The notes under the pieces are model-generated. The model had not been told where the DNA came from. It saw only the letters and a program-made list of their open reading frames with translations, and searched no databases. DNA of 64,000 bases from Ptychodera flava (taxonomy: Eukaryota > Hemichordata > Enteropneusta > Ptychoderidae): NCBI RefSeq assembly GCF_041260155.1, contig NC_091932.1, positions 42,110,125 through 42,174,124 on the forward strand, given 5' to 3'. The translations under genes and the position numbers were made by a program. This document shows, piece after piece, positions 25,912 through 37,199 of the stretch; position 1 is the stretch's first letter, and every line of letters starts with the position of its first letter.

Positions 25912-26261
25912 GATTAAAATTGCATTTTTTTGAGGAGACGCGTTGATAGTGATATGTTTTCAACAGCTTGGCGAGCTGCCAACTCCCCTATACGCCCGTC
26001 ACATGACAAATATTAGCCCACAGTAAATGTTTGCTCAGGCTGCGTTCTCGAACACCTCTAGGGAAGGGAATCTAGGAATTTTTTTTTCACTAAAACATCC
26101 CCCCAGCTCTGAAAACCTCTAAAACTTCAAGTACCCCTTTCAACTCATGATTAATTTCACGCCTCCACCCCCTTCCACCAAAATCGTCTCCAGTCCGCAG
26201 AGGTGACTTCCCTCACTTTCAGAAAACTATACATAATTGCACAACTCCTTTTTTACCGTCA

Positions 26262-26363
<102 letters not shown>

Positions 26364-27214
26364 CATATTGACTGGTAATATCTATGAAGAATATAATGTC
26401 TCAATTCGATCTTGATCCGTCACTATGAGTTATCTATGTATTTGAGACTATGTTTGTCTTGGAATTGTTTCGAGTGACTCGGGCTATGGAGATATGTTCA
26501 GCCAATGCATCATGGCCAGCCTTGCAGTCAATGTATGCATACTGTTCCTTTTTTCTTCTGTCATCCAGTGTGCATGTATAATAGTGGGATCCCTCGAGGT
26601 CGGTCAGTACCTATATGGTTTAATCAGTTTTGTAAACGAACATACGCCTTTGGTTTCATGTCTCTGCTGAAGAATAATGCAGAGTATCGTGTATACACTG
26701 TGGACATGATTGAGTTCAGACACACTGAACTAAGGCTTACGAGGAGAGGGTAGCTTTCTTCTTGCTGCTCTAATAAAAAATCAGCGTTTCTCTTGACACA
26801 AAAATGGCGTTTGAGCAGTTTCATGTGATTTGTGCAAAACTCTATGCGTTTCAGAAAGTATCCGTTTTTAAAGTATATGATGGAAGCTTTCAAATTTCGT
26901 TCACTTAATGGTTGTGTGACATTTTGTTCAATAATATTCAAGTTACTATTCTGTCCTAATGTATTTTCAAGTCCACGGCGCAAACGCCATGGTGCCTTCA
27001 GTTTTTCAGGCCCCTCCTCAACTCTCCCTCCGGACGAGTTTTTGAAAACAGCCTTACAGTCTGTTGACTAACCCTATACGCCTGTTAGCCTGATCCTCGT
27101 GGTGCCAGTTACATGAATTATGGTTCCGTGTAATTAAAAGTAGCAATATCGGATATGTTAGAGTTTCATGTCGAAACACATCCATAATCGATCTCCAGTC
27201 TTTAGTGTGCAAAC

Positions 27215-28648
27215 ATGGCTAAATCTTGCTACGTAGAAAACAGAAAATTTTGGGAATCTTTTCTATCACCGCTGAAAATATCCACCTTCTGTGCTACCAG
27301 CGATCGACTACTACAACCATTGGGAGATACAGACTATTCACTTCCACCCGATGATACATTGGCGAGGCGTTTCATCAACGAAGTTGAGGAACCGAAAATA
27401 ATGGCCGCCAACCTGTCAAAAAAACCTAAAACGCCCCGTTCTGGAGGTGAAGGGACCACAGCTGGGGTTTGTGCGAGCGCTACCCCGTCCACCAGTGGCA
27501 CACAAACTCTTACTGTAGACGATTCGTGTAATCTTGGTGACGTTGACTGGGACGATGGCGTTATAAACATGGGCAAATATATTGGTAATGTGAAATTGGT
27601 ACGCAGGGAGTCCACAGATATTGGTACGGCTGAAGCAAATCTGGCTGTTGAACATGATGACAAAAGAATCGATGACGCTTCGCAGTTAAAAGGTAACGGC
27701 CGAGGCGTTGCTGGCAAAGAGATGTCGGATGAGCGAAAATGTTCATCTCCCAAGAAGGCAACATCGAAAAGCGGGGGTGACTCATCCAAACGCCAACGTC
27801 AACTTAGCTTCGAAAGAACAAGGCCACGCCTTGAGCGCCAAAGCTCCTTTGAGATCGAAAATATGTCGGAAAAAAAGAGAATTTCGGCCTTGTCGAAGGG
27901 CAAGAAAAATCCTCGCAAGCGAGGTCTGGACAAGTTTGACATAGACAAACCCGCTTCCCAATGGACTCTTGATATGATTGCAAACTACTTTGGGGAAGGA
28001 GATGTCTTTGAAAGTTGCTTTTCTCCAAGACCACTGGAATTGAGTAGTCCTGGAAAAACCTTGATGAGGTCAAGACGCGACTTAGTGAGGTTAGAGACAT
28101 CCTTGGCGTTCAACTTGATGACACAGATTCAAGCACCACTGGGTTAGAGCTTATGTACAGTAATAAAACTTAGCGAAGCAGACTGTAGGCTCATTTTAAA
28201 TTCCATAATTTTTCTGTTGTGTAAATTCAATGATGTCAGAATCGCAACAGAACAAGAGCTTGATAGTAATCTGGGTCCAAAGTGTAAGTATGATTACTGT
28301 TTCTATAAGGGAGATCGCTGCATTGGTATCATGGAGGCTAAATCCACTTCAGCGACAGGTATGGTTCCCAAAGCTGTAGCTCAGGTAATTATCCAGTTGT
28401 TTGGTCTAACATTGCAAGTTCAAAAGGGAGAAAACGAAAGTGAAAGAGAATGGTCCCATTCTCCATTTGCTATACTGTCTAATGGTTTCCAATATGTGTT
28501 TATGCGTTTGTCAGAAAATTATCTACGATTTGAGTGCGCATTACCTAATGGAAATTCAACGCGAAAAATACTAGTTAATGAGGCTAAAACGTGGGAGAAT
28601 TTGAAAGAGATTGTTGAGAAAATCAACTATCTGTTTTCAGATTGCTAA
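27215..28648 (+). pseudogene. PD-(D/E)XK-like nuclease family, copy A (broken)
   Basis: The start (MAKSCYVENRKFWESF) and the first 280 residues align to copies B and C. The C-terminal nuclease-like domain is also present and nearly identical at the DNA level. The reading frame is broken about midway, with roughly two changes, so no full-length product is expected. It sits in unit A with the same 3' UTR-like sequence as the other copies. The broken state beside an almost perfect nuclease-coding stretch suggests either very recent damage or copying of that stretch from an intact relative. Confidence 0.75.
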
Positions 28649-28950
28649 TTTTTAACAACTATTAATAGATGAGGAATTTGTATTTTGCTGCACACTTCAT
28701 GTTTTTTCCCGATTTTGTGGTTTTGTGGTTTTCATTCAAAAACCCGGTTTCTGTTCCTTATTTGCAGGAGTGTAATGTTTTACTACACTTTTAAGAGTGA
28801 TTCATTGTGTCATTTGAAAGATTAGCCACATCTAATTGATTTACAAGATGTAAAGTTAAGTAAAGTAAGCCTTTATTGAAATCGTATCCCAATTTGGATC
28901 TTGATCAGAAAGTAATATAAAGGTTTTGCAAAACCAACAAAAGAGTAATA

Positions 28951-28953
<3 letters not shown>

Positions 28954-29036
<83 letters not shown>
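28954..29036. repeat. (AT)n microsatellite
   Basis: About 40 AT dinucleotides. It is preceded by a 75-bp sequence (AGTAAGCCTTTATTGAAATC) that recurs at 31545-31610. Confidence 0.95.
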
Positions 29037-29039
<3 letters not shown>

Positions 29040-29174
29040 CACAAGAAAAAATGAAAAAAACAAAGCAAAATATTGAACATGTAATATCCTCACTTCATAT
29101 ATATATGAAGTCAGGATATTACATGTTCATCAATATTTTGCTTTGGTTTTTTTTTTCATTTTTTCTTGTGTGAA
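29036..29174. repeat. Palindrome, ~65-bp arms, centred on ATATATAT
   Basis: TTCACACAAGAAAAAATG is mirrored by CATTTTTTCTTGTGTGAA, and GAACATGTAATATCC by GGATATTACATGTTC. Unit B keeps only the right half (34858-34925), so the left half arose here by inverted duplication. Confidence 0.85.
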
Positions 29175-29284
29175 TTTAAAACATGTATGTATGTTTTTTC
29201 CCAATTCACATAATGATGATTTGTCTGTTCTTTATAAAAAGTTTATAAGGTCTTATGTCTCTCAATGTGTTTTTACAAATGTAT

Positions 29285-29830
29285 CGGATAACCAGGATAT
29301 TGTTCATGAGAGAATTGTTATGAATACTTTATCAGAGGATTTTAAATGACAGTGAAATTTGTACGAATTGAAACAGATAGAGCGAATATGTTTGCTATGC
29401 GATAGGAACGAGGTTGAAAATACCGCTTTGTTGTAATGTGTAACATATTTTGATAGTTTAATTTATCCTCCGACAGAGAGAGAAATTTATCTCTGTGATG
29501 AAATCAAATGATCCAAATATTCTTCAGCGTATAACAGCATATACGTTCCATGCTGTGAAATTATGAAAAGAGCTAGGTGAACAGTATTGAGGGCATGAAG
29601 TAAGTGTTTATAGTATTTACCTGTCAATTGTATTATTTTGTCAATTTCGCTGTAATGTTATTGTGTTGAGCCGATGGTCTTAAATCATTGGCTTAAAACC
29701 TTACAACAACGTTCTGTCATTTTAGTTTGATTAAAGCACATGATTAACAGAGACAAGATTAAAATTAATTGAATTAGAAGACACAACTCAGAAAAAATAT
29801 TCTGTCATCAAATGCAACTGATGTCCTGGG
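29285..29830 (+). mobile_element. LINE C-terminal tail at the 3' end of unit A
   Basis: A broken frame reads ICLLCDRNEVEN, then CVTYFDSLIYPP, and in another frame NDPNILQRITAYTFHAVK. The C-x2-C...E...C pattern and the final helix are typical of the C-terminus of APE-type LINE proteins. The same tail follows copies B, C and E. Confidence 0.65.
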
Positions 29831-30030
29831 ATGCAAGTATGATTAACTCTCTCATTACATCAGAAAATAAAAATCATACTTGTAAAATGTAGGAAAATAG
29901 GCATCCGATTTGCGTAAAAATTGTGTAACGTTATTTTTGTACCAGTTATCAAAATAATAATCCACAGCACAAATGCTTTGAACAGCTTCCTTTGGATGTT
30001 AAATAGGGCTCCTCATTCCCTAGGCAATTT

Positions 30031-31505
30031 CGAGGCAGCCTTGAGCAATGTGCTCGCGTAATTTGGTCACTTTTGTCTTTGGTAAATTTTCAAACCGTAT
30101 GATGAAAGTTTGAGTTATTATCGTACTTGGAATGCATTATATTTTAATTTAAAAATTGTAAACCAGTTGGCGTTTGTCTTATGTCTTAACGGTTTCTAGA
30201 TTAGTCAGAGTATCTCAAGAACGGAAGGAAATCAAGGATCTGGCTATCCTGTGGACTAGAGTGCGCTCGCGTCAATCTTCTGCCGAGTTGACAGCGTGTG
30301 TGTACGTACATGTGCTTGAATAGAACTTCACTGACATTGCAACCACTTGGCTTTATATTGAAGTGACGCCTAATATTGTGATATGGGTTTGAAAGCAATC
30401 TCCTGTGCTCGGTGAATTACTACTTAATGTTCGAGTTACAATACGGCAGAAATATTCACTGTATGTTTTATCAAACATCAGCCATGTCAGCATACTCAGA
30501 GTGAATATTGCAACTTCTTGCCGGTGATTATTCCGCTATTTTGTTTCGAAATCTTCTGTAGTCATGGTAACGAATTGCATTGAATGCATCTATTCCGAAA
30601 TCAGATTTGAAGTGACTAAAAATTGCCATGCATTGAATTTTTTTTGGTTCTATCTCATCGCTGTTGCAGCTGTTTGACACAGTGAGGAAACAGAAGTAAA
30701 ACAAGAAAATCCATGTACAGCGAAGATAAACATGAAGTCACCTTTACGTCACTTTAAAATTTTAACATTAAATCAATTTATATTACTACTTCTGTTTTAT
30801 AAGAAATGTAAAATGTTCAGTTCAATATACTATCGATGGATCATGGAGCCATGATTATTCACATGTAGGTAGTTATGGGTTTAGAATGTTTAATTGAAGG
30901 AATTCATCTTTCTGTGAACATGGTTGAATGACATCACTCATGTCATCCTTATATACTTTTGACCGATGTCGGCAAACAGAAAGCAGTGTTGCGGGTGAAA
31001 TAGTTGAAAGTTTGATAGAAGAAAGCTTGAGCAAAAGTTTAAATATTTCACAGTCGAGGGCATACCACCTTAACGAGAAAAACTCAGCTGTAATTTTGAA
31101 ATTTGCCGTTGTTTTCTTCACAATTTTGTTTTAAGGAATATTTAAAAAAAAACCAACAGAATTCTTCACATTGACACTCTCAGAGGGTCCTGTCTTGGCT
31201 TTATGTTATGGTGATATTACTGTAAATTTTCAAACATCTACTTCATTCGTAGTTGAAATTATGAAAGCCCTTAAGACCAGAACGCATTTAATAGTAACTA
31301 ATATAGTATAGTGACCAACTTCAATCTAAATATGCAAAATCGCTGAGACACTGTTGTCGACAACAAACCATCTTATCTACTGGAAAGTAACACACAGGTG
31401 AAAACTGATACAAGACGTGTGTGTGAGCTGTTGGCGAGTTTCAAGTATAAATCGAGGGGATAATTCTCCACGTTTGTGGCATTCGTTAAGGGAGGGGATT
31501 AGAGG

Positions 31506-31537
<32 letters not shown>

Positions 31538-31656
31538 AGTAAAGTAAGCCTTTATTGAAATCGTATCCCAGTTGGGATCTTGATCATAGAGTACAATAAA
31601 GGTTTTGCAAATACACAGGTAAAAACTGATGCAAGACATGTGTGTGAGCTGTTTGA
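30031..31656. other. No gene; partial copies of repeats
   Basis: 31000-31390 is a partial copy of the compound repeat at 19720-20280 (TTGTCGACAACAAACCATC shared). 31507-31534 is a (GTAT)n run. 31545-31610 repeats the sequence found before the (AT)n of unit A. I see nothing coding. Confidence 0.5.
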
Positions 31657-33044
31657 TATGTTTTCATAAGCTTTCAAAAGCAAGGCGAGCTGCCAACTCC
31701 CCCATACGCCTTCTGCAGACATGTATGGGCGAACAGCAAATGTTTGCTTAGACTGCGTTCTCGAACACCTCTGGGCGGGAAATGCAGAACATTTTATCTC
31801 ATTTTAAACGTCCTCTCTGAAAGTCTAAAACCTTCAAGTATCCCCTTCGAAATCATAATTGTATTGAACCCCCCGCATTTTTTCGGTCCGCAAAGGTGAC
31901 TTCCCCTCACCTGACGAAACACTGTACACAAATGCACCTATAACTAACATACATCTTTATTGAACATATCGACTGGTAATATCTGTGAACGACAGAATGT
32001 TTCAATTCGATTTTGGCCTGTCAACGTGAGTTATCTATTTTAGACCATGTCATAGAATTGTTTAGGATTACTCAGGTCTATGGGGAAGTATCGCCATCCA
32101 ATATTTGCATTACTGCTTCACTGCTCTTCTGTCATCCAGTGTGGATGTATAGAAATGGGATACTACCCCTGGGGTCCTACGAGGTCGGTCAGAACCTACA
32201 GAGTAATAGTAAGTCTTGTAATTTAACACGCGCTTTTCGTTCCATGTCTCTGCTGAAGAATATTGCAAATTATTGTGTGTACACTGTATAATTCAGAGTC
32301 TGCACTCACGCTGGCCAGGAGAGGGTGGTTTGTTTAATTTAGATCACTACCTTTGTACCAGCTGCTCTGATAAAAATCAGGGTTTCTCTTGACCCCGAAA
32401 ATGATGTTCAAGTAGTGTCATGTGATTTGTGCAAAGCTGTATCAGTGTCAGAAAGTATCTGACTGTGAAAGCTTTTTCGCTAAGACAATTATTTTGTGAT
32501 ATTTTGTTTATTAGTGATCCATTATGTTGATTCAGAAGCAATCAGTTTTCAAGTCCTCATTCTGTCCTACGGTATTTTCAAGTCCACGGTGGAAACGTGC
32601 CTTCATATTTTTCAAGCCCCTCTTCAATTTCCCCGGGCCCCTCCAGACTTGTTCGTGAACACAGCCTTAAATACGATTAGAACTAATTTGGGATAATTTG
32701 ATGGTGAAGTAATGCCGATTTAATCTACAAATGTTATCTCACCTGCTTTTCTTTTTTATATTACACACTTGTTTTATTAGTAACTTGTAATATTGCAACA
32801 TTCAGCTATACGGCACCTAACTCTTTTGAGAAATTTGAAAAATATGAAAATCCAATAATCTCAAATTAGTTCCAGTCGTGTTCTTTAATAGAGTCTGTTG
32901 ACTAACCTTACGTCAGTTGCCTGATCCTCATTGTGCCAATTACATGAATTAGGGTCACTCCCGGTCACACCCATAAAGCCCTGTTAGATATTTTCATGTC
33001 TAAACACAGCATAACAACCGTTCTCCAGTCTTTAGTGTGTAAAC
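31657..33044 (+). repeat. 5' flank of unit B
   Basis: Matches the 5' flank of unit A (AAGGCGAGCTGCCAACTCC, then the GTCATCCAGTGT and ACAGCCTTA blocks). It carries one extra MITE at 32670. The last 100 bases before the ATG (GGGTCACTCCCGGTCACACC, CCAGTCTTTAGTGTGTAAAC) are shared with copy C and partly with A, and may hold the promoter. Confidence 0.6.
32670..32882 (-). repeat. 210-bp MITE copy 3, inserted in the 5' flank of unit B
   Basis: Ends AATACGATTAGAACTAATTT and AAATTAGTTCCAGTCGTGTT. The interior is in the opposite orientation to copy 1. Units A, C and E read ACAGCCTTACAGTCTGTTG across the site without it, so it inserted after the units duplicated. Confidence 0.85.
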
Positions 33045-34469
33045 ATGGCGTCATCTTGTTATAGAGAAAACAGAAAATTTTGGCATTCTTTCCTATCACC
33101 TCTGAAAATATCAACCTTCTTTGCTACAAGCGATCGACTACTACAACCATTGAGGGACACAGACTATTCACTTCCACCCGGTGATACATTGGCGAGGCGT
33201 TTCATCAACGAAGTTGAGGAACCGAAAATAATGGCCGCCAACCTGCCAAAGAAACCTAAAACGCCCCGTTCTGGAGGTGAAGGGACCACAGCTGGGGACT
33301 GTGCGAGCGCTACCCCGTCCACCAGTGGCACACCAACTCCTACTGTAGACGATTCATGCAATGTTGATGACGTTGACTGGGACGATGACGTTATATGCAT
33401 TGGCGAATATACCGATATACAATTGGTTCGCCCGGAGTCCACAGATATTGGTACGGCTCAAGCAAATCTGCCGGTTGCATATCATGGTGACGAAAGAACC
33501 GATAACCCCACGCATGTAACAGGTAACGGCCGAGGCGAAAGGTCAGATGAGCGAAAAATTTCATCTCCCAAGAAGGCAACATCGAAAAGCGAGGACGACT
33601 CATCGAAACGCCAACGACAACGTAAACATGGCAACGAAATAACAAAGCCACGTCTTCAGAGCGAAAACTCCATTGAAATCGAAAATATGTCCGTAAAAGA
33701 CAGAGTATCTGCATTGTCGAAGAGCAAGAAAAATCCTCGCAAGCGAGGTCTGGACAAGTTTGACATAGACAAACCAGCTTCCCAATGGACGCTTGATATG
33801 ATTGCAAACTATTTTGGGGAAGACGATGTCTTTGAAAGTTGCTTTTCTCCAAGACCAGTGGAAATGAGTAGTCATGGAAAAACCTTTGATGAGGTCAAGA
33901 CGCGACTTAGTGAGGTTAGAGACGTCCTTGGCGTTCAACTTGATGACACTGATTCAAGCACCACTGGGTTAGAGCTTATGTACAGTAATAAACTAAGCGA
34001 AGCAGACTGTAGGCTCATTTTAAATTCCATAATTTTTCTGTTGTGTAAATTTAATGATGTCAGAATCGCCACAGAACAAGGGCTTGATAGCAATCTGGGT
34101 CCAAAGTGTAAGTATGATTACTGTTTCTATAAGGGAGATCGCTGCATTGGTATCATGGAGGCTAAATCCACTTCAGCGACAGGTATGGTTCCCAAAGCTG
34201 TAGCTCAGGTAATTATCCAGTTGTTTGGTCTAACATTGCAAGTTCAAAAGGGAGAAAACAAAAGTGAAAGAGAATGGTCCCATTCTCCATTTGCTATACT
34301 GTCTAATGGTTTCCAATATGTGTTTATGCGTTTGTCAGAAAATTATCTACGATTTGAGTGCGCACCTAATGGAAGTTCAACGCGAAAAATACTAGTTAAT
34401 GAGGCTAAAACGTGGGAGAATTTGAAAGAGATTGTTGAGAAAATCAACTATCTTTTTGCAGATTGCTAA
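33045..34469 (+). CDS. PD-(D/E)XK-like nuclease family, copy B, intact 474 aa
   Basis: Single open exon from MASSCYRENRKFWHSF to INYLFADC, with the start conserved in copies A and C. Residues 1-60 are conserved and partly helical. Residues 65-235 are low complexity and charged, with basic clusters (KKPKTPR, KKNPRKRG) that could be nuclear signals and an acidic patch (DDVDWDDDV). Residues 236-270 form a conserved block (QWTLDMIANYFGEDDVF). The last 165 residues contain a helix, KCKYDYCF (Asp), IMEAKS (ExK) about 13 residues later, and VAQVIIQLFGL. That D...ExK...Q order and spacing fit the PD-(D/E)XK nuclease superfamily. No signal peptide or membrane helix, so it acts inside the cell, perhaps on nucleic acid. 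I do not recognise a named family. Activity and role are inferred from the motif only. Confidence 0.7.
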   Translation: MASSCYRENRKFWHSFLSPLKISTFFATSDRLLQPLRDTDYSLPPGDTLARRFINEVEEPKIMAANLPKKPKTPRSGGEGTTAGDCASATPSTSGTPTPTVDDSCNVDDVDWDDDVICIGEYTDIQLVRPESTDIGTAQANLPVAYHGDERTDNPTHVTGNGRGERSDERKISSPKKATSKSEDDSSKRQRQRKHGNEITKPRLQSENSIEIENMSVKDRVSALSKSKKNPRKRGLDKFDIDKPASQWTLDMIANYFGEDDVFESCFSPRPVEMSSHGKTFDEVKTRLSEVRDVLGVQLDDTDSSTTGLELMYSNKLSEADCRLILNSIIFLLCKFNDVRIATEQGLDSNLGPKCKYDYCFYKGDRCIGIMEAKSTSATGMVPKAVAQVIIQLFGLTLQVQKGENKSEREWSHSPFAILSNGFQYVFMRLSENYLRFECAPNGSSTRKILVNEAKTWENLKEIVEKINYLFADC

Positions 34470-34731
34470 TTTTTTAACAACTATTAATAGAGTTATCTTT
34501 AAATCACAGCTGATTGCCGTTTGAAATGAGACGATACTATGGTCACACTAACAAACGATTGCATCCGCATTGTGTATTTTGCTCCACACTTTATGTTTTA
34601 TGGTTTTCGAACAGAAACCCGGTTTCTGTTCCTTATTTGCAGTAGTGTAGTGTTTTACCGCCCTTTTAAGAGTGCTTCATTGTGTCATTTTAAAGATTAG
34701 CTACATCTATGTGATTTACAAGATGTAAAGT

Positions 34732-34741
34732 ATATATATAT

Positions 34742-34836
<95 letters not shown>
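34732..34836. repeat. (AT)n then (GATA)n microsatellite
   Basis: AT dinucleotides to about 34788, then about 12 GATA units. It sits where unit A has its (AT)n. Confidence 0.95.
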
Positions 34837-34837
<1 letters not shown>

Positions 34838-35293
34838 TACATATATATGTATATATAAGGTCAGGATATTACATGTTCATCAATATTTTACTTTGTTTTG
34901 TTTTTTCATTTTTACTTATGTGAATTTAAAATATGTATGTATGTATTTTCCCAATTCACATAATGATGATTTGTTTGTTCTTGAAAAAAGTTTTTAAGGT
35001 CTTATGTCTCTGAATGCGTTTTTACAAATGTACCAATTACAACTTCGCCGATGCTAACTCGCCATGTATACCACCCCGAAATTCCGGGGTTAGTTAATAT
35101 GCTAAGCCGGTCGGAAGGTGCAGGTGTGAATCACGATGACGTCAATAATACCAAAATCAAAATACTCGGACAGCCTTTGCATGCGAGGCAGTGTGCGGAA
35201 ACAGCGACTATCTCCCTTATGAAGTTTGACTGAATGTTAGTTTCGTCAAAGTCACTCCATGAGGGACTGTGGTTTCGTGAAGGTTAGGCTGCG

Positions 35294-36892
35294 TTCACAA
35301 AAAATGGGGGGGGGGCTGGAGGAATTCAGGGGGGATTCAAAAATTTCCGGGGTAGTGGAGGGAGGGGACTTGAAAATTTTGCTCTACCTTTAGGGGGGGG
35401 GGGCTTGAACATTTTTGGGTCCCTTTTGAGTTTGACATTTTCCAATTCCAAGTTTTTGTAGGTAATTCAATGAAAAATGAATACCATTTTTTAAGTCATC
35501 AAAATGTTGTAATGTTAGTAATAATTTAACAAAATCTAGAACCATTTTGTCACATTTCATGACTTTTATCTCGAAAAAATCTAAATCTGTGATTTGTCGT
35601 AAAAAACAAACTTGAGCCTCGTAACAGGGCAGAAGCTGCTAATGATTTCTGCAATATTTCTATGCAATATAACAACTACAGTTTCTTGCTATCTCCCTAC
35701 AGCATGCTAAAACACACAATATTTAGTTTGTGGACAAAGCCTGTATATATAAATATAAATATGTATTTGGTGATAATTTAATTAGAGTCCAGACTCACAG
35801 TCAGTTGTCAGTGATACAAATGCATGGTACACGTACATAGGCTGTGATAGCAAGCTGAATACTGAACAATTCAACATGCTGTAGGGAGTTGAACAAGAAC
35901 GCAGTTGTAAAACTGAACAAAAATATTGCCAAAATTATCAAAGTTAATACAGCTACTGCCTACGGGTAGTGTCACTATCAGATACTGCAGTGTCACTGTC
36001 ACTGCATACCTGAACAGTGACAGAGATAGCTCTGACTCTGATGTACATGGTAGTTGAAGAAGAGTTTTGGTCAAATGACACTCATGACAGTGAAACTCAC
36101 TCGTACACAAGATCAGGCCAGAGAGCAACACATGGAAGAAAACATAGAAATGTTTGAATTCTGGCATATGAGAATAATCAAATATTAAAGAAAAAAGATG
36201 GGGTCACCATGCTTGATTTTCTAAATTTTCACACTCTTATTATGGAATGATACATAAGTAAAACTTTGAATAGTAAAGACTAAAAGAAAAAATATGTGAC
36301 CAAATGGAATTATTTATTTTTTAACCAAATTTGCAATTATCACACCCAAAATTTCAGAGATTAAAACATTTATTTGATGAAATATTTTAACCTTCCAGTA
36401 TTGTCAATTTTGAGTAGCATCTAATTCATATACGTCTTGTAGTTTCAAAACAATTTTGGTAGGTCACTGTGCAATACGGCAATTAGCCAGAATTCACAAT
36501 TTTCCTACTCTCTCATGATTGCATTTTGTGTGCTCTTCAACAGGAGCAATTGACCTGTCCAGAGTTGATTAACTCAAGTTGGCTTTTAGACCAATAAATC
36601 TAAAAAATTCGCTGATGCATTTAAAGAACTTGCCTTGGGAATATGACTATACAAAGTGCTAATACAGGTAGTGTTGAACACCTGTGAGCAGAACGGCGCA
36701 ATACATGTTTATTTTTTCTGCGCTCACATCCTTTACAAATATGCGGGCCTGTGATACTTTGGGGGGACTTGAAAAATTTTGACCATATAGAGGGGGGCAT
36801 TTGAAAATTTTTTAGGGTACTTAGGGGGGGGATCTGAAAAAAAAAAAGATTTCAATCGAGATTCCTCCAGCCCCCTAATCGTTATTTGTGAA
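35294..36892. repeat. G-rich foldback element, 1.6 kb
   Basis: The left end (TTCACAAA..., G run, GCTGGAGGAAT) is mirrored at the right end (ATTCCTCCAGCCCCCT, TTTGTGAA). Inside both ends lie repeated units of the form GGGGGG..CTTGAAAATTTT. A partial reverse copy lies at 40380-40705. No ORF. Confidence 0.7.
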
Positions 36893-37045
36893 GGTTATTG
36901 GTATTTTGAAAGTCTGACACCCGACTTGGCAATTGCGATGCGACATCGGTACAAAAGAACTGAAAAGACGCTTCGTTGTGCCAACACCTGACACAATAAC
37001 TGAAAATGGTCGAAGCCAGGAGTGTGCGTAAACACGGCCACTCCA

Positions 37046-37163
37046 CAGACTTCGCTCGATCGGCGACTGGTGTATTGACTGCAACCACAGCTGCAACAAA
37101 AGAGTGGAGTGACCGTTTCGTACAGACTTTGCTCGATTGGCGACTTGTGTATTGACTGCAACT
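37046..37163. repeat. Tandem duplication, 77-bp period
   Basis: CAGACTTCGCTCGATCGGCG...TATTGACTGCAAC at 37046 recurs at 37123 with few changes. Confidence 0.8.
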
Positions 37164-37199
37164 AAAATCCATATTTTACGAGCATAACTCCTACTTTCG

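Noticed and set aside
26624-26983. 119-codon minus-strand frame in the 5' flank of unit A
   Set aside because: Not kept open in the corresponding flanks of units B and E.
27334-27789. Long antisense frames opposite the nuclease-family N-terminal region (also near 33391, 43882, 52227)
   Set aside because: Mirror frames of a conserved coding region; they recur because the sense strand is duplicated.
34100-34460. Cryptic intron in the nuclease gene (AAGTGTAAGTATG donor-like and TTTTTGCAGATTGC acceptor-like words)
   Set aside because: Splicing would remove the whole conserved nuclease domain, which stays open in B, C and E, so the uninterrupted frame is preferred.
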